NCBI GenBank assembly: GCA_963971165.1
Contig: OZ020189.1
Span: forward strand, 130,784,007-130,848,006
DNA from: Philopedon plagiatum
Taxonomy: Eukaryota > Arthropoda > Insecta > Coleoptera > Curculionidae
Reading direction: 5' to 3'
DNA length: 64,000 nt
In this document: one piece after another, positions 57,874-64,000 of the stretch
Numbering within the stretch: the first letter of the stretch is position 1
How the letters are laid out: the number at the start of each line of letters is the position of its first letter
Notes under the pieces: model-generated
Told to the model about the DNA's origin: nothing
Seen by the model: only the letters and a program-made list of their open reading frames with translations
Database searches by the model: none
Translations under genes and position numbers: made by a program

Positions 57874-58464
57874 TACGTATTTTTTACGCAGACTCGCAAT
57901 TTATAAACAAAAGTACATCATCCCATTTAAAATTAAAATTTATCCCCATACCTCAAAATAGAAAGACGGGGTAAATGCCAAAAATTTATTTAAATATGTC
58001 CCTCATCTCCTCATAAAAATTTCATGAAAATATTTTAAACCGTTTTCGAGATATCGCCTTCTAACACTTCAAAAAATTCACCCTGTAGAGAGATAGTTTT
58101 ACAAAATATTTAATTCTCTTTTCATGTTAAAACACACTGTTAAAAAATTATAAATATTATAAATTTCCCGACCGTTTCGCCGGTTCTTTGTGGGCACCAC
58201 CTGACATGACTTAGAACCATATTGCAACATGATCTCTCGATTTTGATTAAAAGTGTGATTGTTTTGTCGGACTTAATAACAAATGATTTAATTTATTTGC
58301 ATACTTTTGTTCACTTAATCAGTATCGATTTAAAATGTGTATTTTGTATAAATAATAATGAAAATCATAAAACTGATTTATAGGTTGATTAAAAATTGAA
58401 TCAAGAAACTTAATCAAAAAAATATAATCGGGGATTAATGAACTGAATTTTGTATTGCATATAG

Positions 58465-59470
58465 ACTTCTTCTAACTGTTTTTTTTTTCGTTTAGTGAAG
58501 TAAAAAACGAAAAAAAGCTTTTCAAATTATTATCAATCCCTTGTAGATGTTAAACGTTCTCCAACACGGTAATTTGCAAACTTTTAGGGTCCCAAATTTT
58601 TATTAATTCAAGTTTAAGGAAGTTTGCTTAGGTTATTTAAAAGCAATGTTAAAAAATCTACTAAAGTTCCTTTACATAATAAAATTATAAAAAATAGTGA
58701 TTTCTAATATTAAAAAGTAAAAGGTGAGAACTATCTGAAAAATATTTTAGACGAACCGAAATTTGTTCACGGCATACCATGTACACAATGCACCAAGTTT
58801 GGTAGCCACCATACGTGCACAAAATATAATATTGTATTATTTTACCCTAACTGAATTTTGTTTATCACCAAACGACATTTTGAAAAAATTATACTACCAA
58901 ACCAACGCGACGCGACGTATAGAATCTTATTTATAAAATATCCAAACTCTATTATTTAAAGTACATAAAATGTACATATTTTAACTTTTAGACTATGCAG
59001 ATTAATTACTAAGGAGAGAGACTACTTGTCATTTTGCTGAGGTATACTCTACTACGAAATAGATAAATGGGAACAAATAAATTCGGTATTCAAGCCTTCT
59101 TACCAGCGTCACTTTTATTTAGAAAAATTATTGAACAGTAGTGTATAGCCAATTCGGCGAGCTTTTTACGATACAATATTTTTTTTTTAATTTCTATTTT
59201 TGAAAAGTTCAACCATTAATCGTTGCAGGTGAATGTACAAATTTTAGGAAACGTTCGCTGGGTTAATAGGACCAAGAAAAACTTCACTTTTCCAGCAACT
59301 ATATTTGAATGAAAAGGGCAAAAACGTCGAATTGATTTCCCTGTAGAATACTCGTACTATGCATACGCTCAACAAGATTGCCGAGTTGTTGATGCAGATT
59401 TCTTCTATTCTTCTTACTATTATCGCATTTTTGGTATTTCGGTCAATAGGTAATATGCCTGTTTTTTTTG
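58465..59470. other. No gene seen
   Basis: AT-rich sequence with no recognisable coding region, RNA gene or repeat ends. Confidence 0.4.
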
Positions 59471-59474
59471 CGTA

Positions 59475-60488
59475 GTGGCTATATGTCCGCCGGCGGTAGG
59501 TTACAGTTAGACTTAGAATTCCGCCGCAAGGCGGACTCATGCAAATAATAAGAACTTATCCGCCGTAAAAATTATAGTGCGGCGGAACGCAATGGTTGAT
59601 TACTGCATAGTAGCTAAGATCCGCCGACAAAAGTTTGGCAAGCTTTATAATTTATATATCTATAAGATGTACTGGTACTTAGGTAGGTTTACAAAATTCT
59701 TAAGTAATCAATAAAAATAATAATGTTTGTCAGGTAGCTTTTTCTATGGATAGCTTAAAATTTCGACAGTTTCACTTAAACACATCTCTACAAGGCATGA
59801 CACACTATAATTCTGAACCATATTTAGGCAAATTCATGTAAAAACGCATTAAAAAGGGAAAATATTATAAAACTAAATAAAAATATCACTCCAAATTTAC
59901 AAGTTGTTTTTCCCACAAATTTTTAGATCAGCGTTAAAAGGTGATGTGAGGAGTTGTGAAATACGTTCTCGGACAGGTTTGCTCAGTTTTAGGTTTCAGC
60001 AGTATTTTCTCAAAGTTTTTAATCTATCTTTGTTGAGTTTTTTACTGCGACTGCACGATTCGTGTTGGTATAAAATTTTATCAACACCGCACCCAACTTA
60101 CATTTTATTAAATAAGATACTGATGAAACCGAAAACTGAGCAAACCTGTCCGAGAACGTTATTACTACCTGACAAGGAAGTAGACCTTCTGTGTTATTAC
60201 TACCTGGCAAACATTATTATTTATTGCTTACTTAAGAATTTTGTAAACCTACCTAGGTACCAGTAGGTCTTATAGATACATAAATTATAAAGCTTGCCAA
60301 AACTTTGTCGGCGGATCTTAGCTACTATGCAGTACAATCCGTCGAAAGGCGGAAAATGAATTATCTACCATTGCGTTCCGCCGCACTATAATTTTTACGG
60401 CGGATAGGTTCTTATTATTTGCATGAGTCCGCCTTGCGGCGTAATTCTAAGTCTAACTGTAACCTACCGCCGACGGACATATAGCCAC
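59475..60488. mobile_element. 1014-bp fold-back element
   Basis: The ends are GTGGCTATATGTCCGCCGGC and its inverse GCCGACGGACATATAGCCAC, and the arms run about 270 bp. They include CCGCCGCAAGGCGGA, TCCGCCGTAAAAATTATAGTG, TAGCTAAGATCCGCCGACAA and CTTAAGTAATCAATAAAAAT. CCGCCG is unusually frequent for this AT-rich DNA. A second inverted repeat lies in the centre (59964-60158). The target duplication is unclear, so the superfamily is not assigned. The 120-codon frame at 59904-60266 crosses the centre and the right arm and is probably accidental. Confidence 0.82.
59964..60158. repeat. Inner inverted repeat of the fold-back element
   Basis: CGTTCTCGGACAGGTTTGCT at 59964 faces AGCAAACCTGTCCGAGAACG ending at 60158. 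The arms of about 27 bp match perfectly and extend weakly further inward (GGTTTCAGCAGTA against TACTGATGAAACC). Confidence 0.9.
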
Positions 60489-60489
60489 C

Positions 60490-61330
60490 AACGTTTTTCG
60501 TATAGCATGAATCGTTTAAGGAAGTCTCTACAAAGCCAAAAATATTCTTTTAAAGAAAGTTATTAGTATAATTTAAATATTGTTTTTTACTTGTCCGTAT
60601 AATTTATTACAATTATTTAAAACGCATTTTCCCTCAGTGCCGAATGACGTCAGGAGATAAGCAAAAATAAGTGTCATGTTAGTGTAAAGCTTGGGCTAAA
60701 ATTAAACAGGTTTCTTGAGCAACACAAAAAACATCCACATTTCCTAGCATCACATACACTTTCCGATTTATTTTTTCCTGTTCGCCGTTGCCGAATGTCA
60801 TCAAAAAGATTCAAACTTGTCAATAAGCACGTACTAATTGAAAATTTACGTATTTTGCGCTAAGCCCTATCAAATGCAAAGCATTTTGATGGTACAAAAT
60901 ACGGGCCCAGTAACGACACGTTATGTGCTATAACCTCGATTTAATTATAATAAAGCTTTAAATAATACTGTATTTTGAGTTTAACTTTTACACGAACACT
61001 TAAATATGCAATTAGAATTATTCCGTAGCAAAAGTTTTAAGTTAATGGCGAAAGGAGAGAACAAAATAAAACCAAAAGCCGCTATTCGAGCGTCTATTAA
61101 AATTTTAATATTCATTTCCTTCAGTAAATATCATTGATGATGGGGTCTTTGCAATTAGAAATTTATTACATTTTGTGTGTACCTTCCAAAAGTAAAGCTT
61201 TTTTAAATATTAAGAGGCCTTATTTATAATTACATATTTATGATCATAACTGCCATTTGTTCAAAACTTTTTATCAAGTAATATATTTAGTTGGTGTCAT
61301 CTTTTGCAATGACTTTAACACAAGTGTTTA
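60490..61330. other. No gene; one dispersed repeat piece
   Basis: 60508-60605 is related to 31505-31600 (AATCGTTTAAGGAAGTC). The remainder is AT-rich with no recognised genes. Confidence 0.5.
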
Positions 61331-61335
61331 ATTAA

Positions 61336-62226
61336 TAAAGAGTTGTAAACATAGGTGAGTCCAGGAGCGTCTCTTCACTATTTGGGAATGAAATTAGGAT
61401 CCGATTCGAACATAAAATACAAATATTTATCTATATATCTACATTACGTAATTTGAAAATGCGAAGTACGAAAAACCTTCGATTAATAAGGTAATACAAA
61501 AATATTTTATTTACCCAATGTATGGTTACCACAGTATACCCTGAGGCCAAACCCCTGTAATTAATTAGTTTTGGGTCTTTGTAAACGCTCGTAGCATTAA
61601 AATACCTTCTACAGTAGACTCTATTAATCTCCTACGCATTAAAGTAAATAACCTGTTTACTACATGCTTTTCACCGAGTGGCAGGAACAACCCGAAGCAA
61701 GTATCCAGATGTTGACAAGTTAATTGCCAGCACCAAAAAGTTTTTTACAAAAACTATAGCTCTACAAACTTTAAAAGATGGCCCAAGTGTTGAAGCTGCG
61801 ATCAAGTTTAAATCTTTAATAAACAAAAATGGTGATATTGGGCAGTGCACAAGTGCTGACAATTGCGTCAGTAAGGTGCAGTGTTTTATATACGCAAACA
61901 TCTTTGGATATAGAGCGTTCATTTACAAAATACAATGGAATTTTTACTTTAAAGCGTACAAGATTAAAAGAGTCTATTGTAAAAGGTACTTTAATGCTAC
62001 AGGCGTTTACACAGGCTCAAAACTAGATTACACAATGACATATTTGATCTCAGGATGTAATTGTGGTATCCATATATTGGATGAGTAAAATATTTTTCTA
62101 TTACTTTGGCGGAAGGCTATTCAATTTCGCATTTTAGTAAATTCACACAATGTAGGTAAATAAATATTTGTATTTTGTAAATAGTGTAGTTACGCCCCTG
62201 GACTCACCAATGTTTACAACTCTTTA
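61336..62226 (+). mobile_element. hAT-type element with shortened transposase
   Basis: Inverted ends TAAAGAGTTGTAAACATAGG and, on the right, TAAAGAGTTGTAAACATTGG are each followed by TGAGTCCAGG(A/G)GCGT. Similarity continues through AAAATACAAATATTTATCTA and AAAATGCGAA for about 150 bp. CAGGGGCGTAAC is a familiar hAT terminal start, so the element may begin at that CAGG (61371) with the outer matching part being a longer inverted repeat. I found no clean 8-bp duplication. It encloses the transposase relic at 61678-62090. Confidence 0.68.
61678..62090 (+). pseudogene. hAT transposase relic, frameshifted
   Basis: A 136-codon frame starts MAGTTRSKYPDVDKLIASTK. This resembles the segment before the TRWGTW motif in a hAT-like family with (YPxVDKLIAxxKKxF) text. 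The next part (LKDGPSVEAAIKFKSLINKN) resembles a stretch near the C-terminus, so the middle is deleted. The C-terminal dimerisation region continues in another frame (61829-62026) as SLDIERSFTKYNGIFTLKRT, matching the SVDVERSFSxY pattern. One frameshift near 61890 therefore breaks it. No catalytic DDE segment remains. Confidence 0.7.
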
Positions 62227-62239
62227 CTAATTATTTATG

Positions 62240-62798
62240 TATAATACTGAGGAGAGTATCGTCCGTAATGAATGCAAAGAATGAAAAAATGAGTGAGAGA
62301 AATTACAGTGCATTAAATCTAGACTAATGGAAATCCCCTGGCCGAGCGGCCACCACCTATTGCGGATCATCAGACTTCCATAATCCTTACGTTAATTCCT
62401 CCATTAGTAATTTCTTATGACACATATATACAGTGTGTCCACGGATGGAGTTGAAAAGAAGAAAACATTGGTATTATTGGCATTACGAGGAAATGTTATT
62501 CTTTATACAAAATTTTGCTTGTCGAAAAAATGAGTTTGATTGGGTTTGATTGGGTTGGTTGAAAAGTTTTAGATTAAATGTACAGGGTGTTAATAATTTA
62601 AGAAAACATGGAGATGTTTTAAGAGAGAAGTTCCATTTTTTATTATTTTAGTCAAAATGTTTATAAAACAAAGCTGTCTATAATCCGAAATAAAGCATAA
62701 ATACAAAATTTAAAATCAAATTATACTAGATTGAGGAAAGAAGTCATCAATCAGCTAAATTTTTAAAAAATTAAAATTTAATGGTACTTGTACTCTTG
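62240..62798. other. No gene; possible solo mariner-type ends
   Basis: TACAGTGTGTCCACGGATGG at about 62430 and TACAGGGTGTTAATAATTTA at about 62580 look like mariner-type ends, but no inverted partners were found. No coding region recognised. Confidence 0.4.
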
Positions 62799-62800
62799 TA

Positions 62801-63719
62801 CAGGGTCTTCCAACGAGGACTGAACAGGGGCTCATTTTTGAGCTTCCTTGTATTTAAAGAAAAATCTAAAATAGCCAATCGATGTACTTTTTCCTGCAGA
62901 ATTCAAAAATGAAACCAAAATTTATTTGAACCAGAAACAAAAGAGTTACGCTATGGATAAGGTGTTTTTTAAATGGAACATAGCTTTTTTTATACGATTT
63001 TCGGAACGAGTGATTTTTTTTATGTCCGTTCTGATTAAAATAATTAATATTGTGACAGCTATTTTTATTAAATTTTAATATTTTATCCAGTATAATTTAA
63101 CTTCAACCTGTTTGAAACATACACTAGGTAATAAAGGTAAAATCACCTTGAAATCCTTCAAAGTCAAAAAATTTGACAAATTTACTATAATATTGCCGAA
63201 ATGAAATATTCATTAGATGAGAGATTGCAATAAATCTTCTCCTTGCTTCTCTTGCATTTTCTTGGCATTTGTAGAACAAGATAACAATCTGCAATCTCTC
63301 ATCTTATGAATATTTCATTTCGGCAATATTATAGTAAATTTGTAAAATTTTTTGACTTTGAAGGATTTCAAGGTGATTTTACCTTTATTACCTAGTGTAT
63401 GTTTCAAACAGGTTGAAGTTAAATTATACTGGATAAAACATTAAAATTTAATAAAAATAGCTGTCACAATATTAAATATTTTAATCAGAACGGACATAAA
63501 AAAAATCACTCGTTCCGAAAATCGTATAAAAAAAGCTATGTTCCATTTAAAAAACACCTTATCCATAGCGTAACTCTTTTGTTTCTGGTTCAAATAAATT
63601 TTTGGTTTCATTTTTGAATTCTGCAGGAAAAAGTACATCGATTGGCTATTTTAGATTTTTCTTTAAATACAAGGAAGCTCAAAAATGAGCACCTGTTCAG
63701 TCCTCGTTGGAAGACCCTG
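62801..63719. mobile_element. 919-bp palindromic mariner-type MITE
   Basis: It begins CAGGGTCTTCCAACGAGGAC and ends with the exact inverse, flanked by TA at 62799-62800 and 63720-63721. The arms are about 430 bp with very few differences and leave a loop of about 65 bp (63233-63296). TA duplication and CAGGG ends fit Tc1/mariner MITEs. The 65-codon minus frame at 63441-63638 lies in one arm and has an interrupted counterpart in the other, so it is unlikely to be a gene. Confidence 0.93.
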
Positions 63720-63721
63720 TA

Positions 63722-64000
63722 CATGTGTCCTTACGATGAAGAAAAGATTCGCAAAATTTACCAATAACGGAACAAAATGAGACCAATAAGTGTTTATACT
63801 GATATAATATTGGCCACTGACAATGGTTGTATCTATGTAATAGAAGATTCGGGTTTATTCGAGATTTTCAAAGTTACTCCACTATGCCGTTTCGCTCCAA
63901 ATTCCCCTAATTAGTTACATATTATTAAATTTTGGATGTGGCTAGAATGATTTCTACGTTGTTGCGTTTTGCCATTTATTTTTGTGTGGTGTTTTTTTAA
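63722..64000. other. No gene seen
   Basis: Nothing recognised before the window end. Confidence 0.4.

Larger units (their letters stand above)
55575..58085. mobile_element. Mariner-like element, inserted and itself interrupted
   Basis: The ends are CAGGGTGAGTTTTTAAAGCG and, inverted, CAGGGTGAATTTTTTGAAGTG, flanked by TA at 55573-55574 and 58086-58087. Terminal similarity extends about 200 bp (GATTTAAAATATTTTC against GTTTAAAATATTTTC; GGCAATATTTTTGACATTTACC against GGCATTTACC). The interior keeps a C-terminal transposase relic on the minus strand at 56245-56412, a Helitron at 55829-56190 and a CACTGTAAAA element at 56607 onward. TTTGCTCTTTTGGTTACGGA at 55799 and its inverse near 56560 are part of its inner repeats. 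Confidence 0.75.
55344..58461. mobile_element. Outer, older element with CACTGTAAAA-type ends
   Basis: The left part 55344-55572 (TTTTAAATCAAATTCAACAC, AATCCGGGTCTG, GCCAGATTGATT) resembles 56607-56830. The right part 58240-58461 (CAGTATCGATTTAAA, AAACTGATTTA, AATGAACTGAATTTTGTA) resembles 57640-57873. The mariner-like element 55575-58085 lies between, and that element in turn holds a younger copy of this same family. Class uncertain. Confidence 0.55.

Noticed and set aside
60118..60145. ACTGATGAAACCGAAAAC resembles a hammerhead core
   Set aside because: Only four bases separate CTGATGA from GAAA, so no stem II can form, and no cleavage triplet with a stem I partner is found.
62338..62360. 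GGCCGAGCGGCC as a tRNA D-arm
   Set aside because: No B box or T arm follows at tRNA distance; it is only a short palindrome.
63441..63638. 65-codon minus-strand frame with hydrophobic stretch
   Set aside because: It lies within one arm of a 919-bp palindromic MITE.

Overview
This window looks like repeat-rich, AT-rich nuclear DNA from an arthropod, most likely an insect. The evidence is the repeat content: relics of an APE-type non-LTR retrotransposon of Jockey-like type, Tc1/mariner and hAT pieces, a Helitron end, several MITEs, Pol III SINEs, a large satellite array, and no bacterial-style gene organisation. I could not recognise any intact host protein-coding gene. Almost every open frame is a relic of a mobile element, a by-product of a tandem repeat, or chance. 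All calls are from reading by eye; no database search was run.

Layout. 1-3.4 kb: a 120-bp minisatellite inside a possible hAT-type element, with related direct repeats outside it. 4.6-13 kb: several broken copies of one LINE on both strands, plus a fragment of the ribozyme repeat family described below. 13-20 kb: dispersed repeats, a GC-rich tandem repeat, and the best preserved LINE 3' end (18985-19496). 20.8-23.6 kb: three Tc1/mariner-type transposase relics, one split by a SINE and carrying an (AG)29 microsatellite, then a tRNA-headed SINE. 23.95-29.97 kb: ten units of a ~600-bp satellite, with three units duplicated as a 1.8-kb higher-order block. 30-37 kb: MITEs, a LINE crumb and a tRNA-like relic. 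37.27-37.91 kb: a partial tandem dimer of a 462-bp repeat containing a hammerhead ribozyme. 40.9-41.2 kb: a SINE with a 5S rRNA-like head. 47.2-52.5 kb: a palindromic hAT-type MITE with an 8-bp target duplication, and a 2504-bp tandem duplication that begins at the palindrome centre and carries four more hammerhead motifs. 53.9-58.5 kb: LINE tail, half MITE, and a nested set of DNA transposons with a Helitron. 59.5-63.7 kb: a large fold-back element, a hAT relic with frameshifted transposase, and a 919-bp palindromic MITE.

The most interesting system is the ribozyme repeat family. It has a type I hammerhead core (CTGANGA, stem II, GAAA, NUH cleavage triplet) with an extended stem I. The stem is supported by a compensatory base change between two copies. 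Its units are circularly permuted, tandem or inverted, which resembles animal retrozymes or Penelope-like element terminal repeats. A second theme is the SINE/LINE pair: one SINE body is joined to a tRNA-like head in one copy and a 5S-like head in another, and its 3' tail resembles the 3' tail of the LINE in the same window, as expected of a parasite of that LINE's reverse transcriptase.
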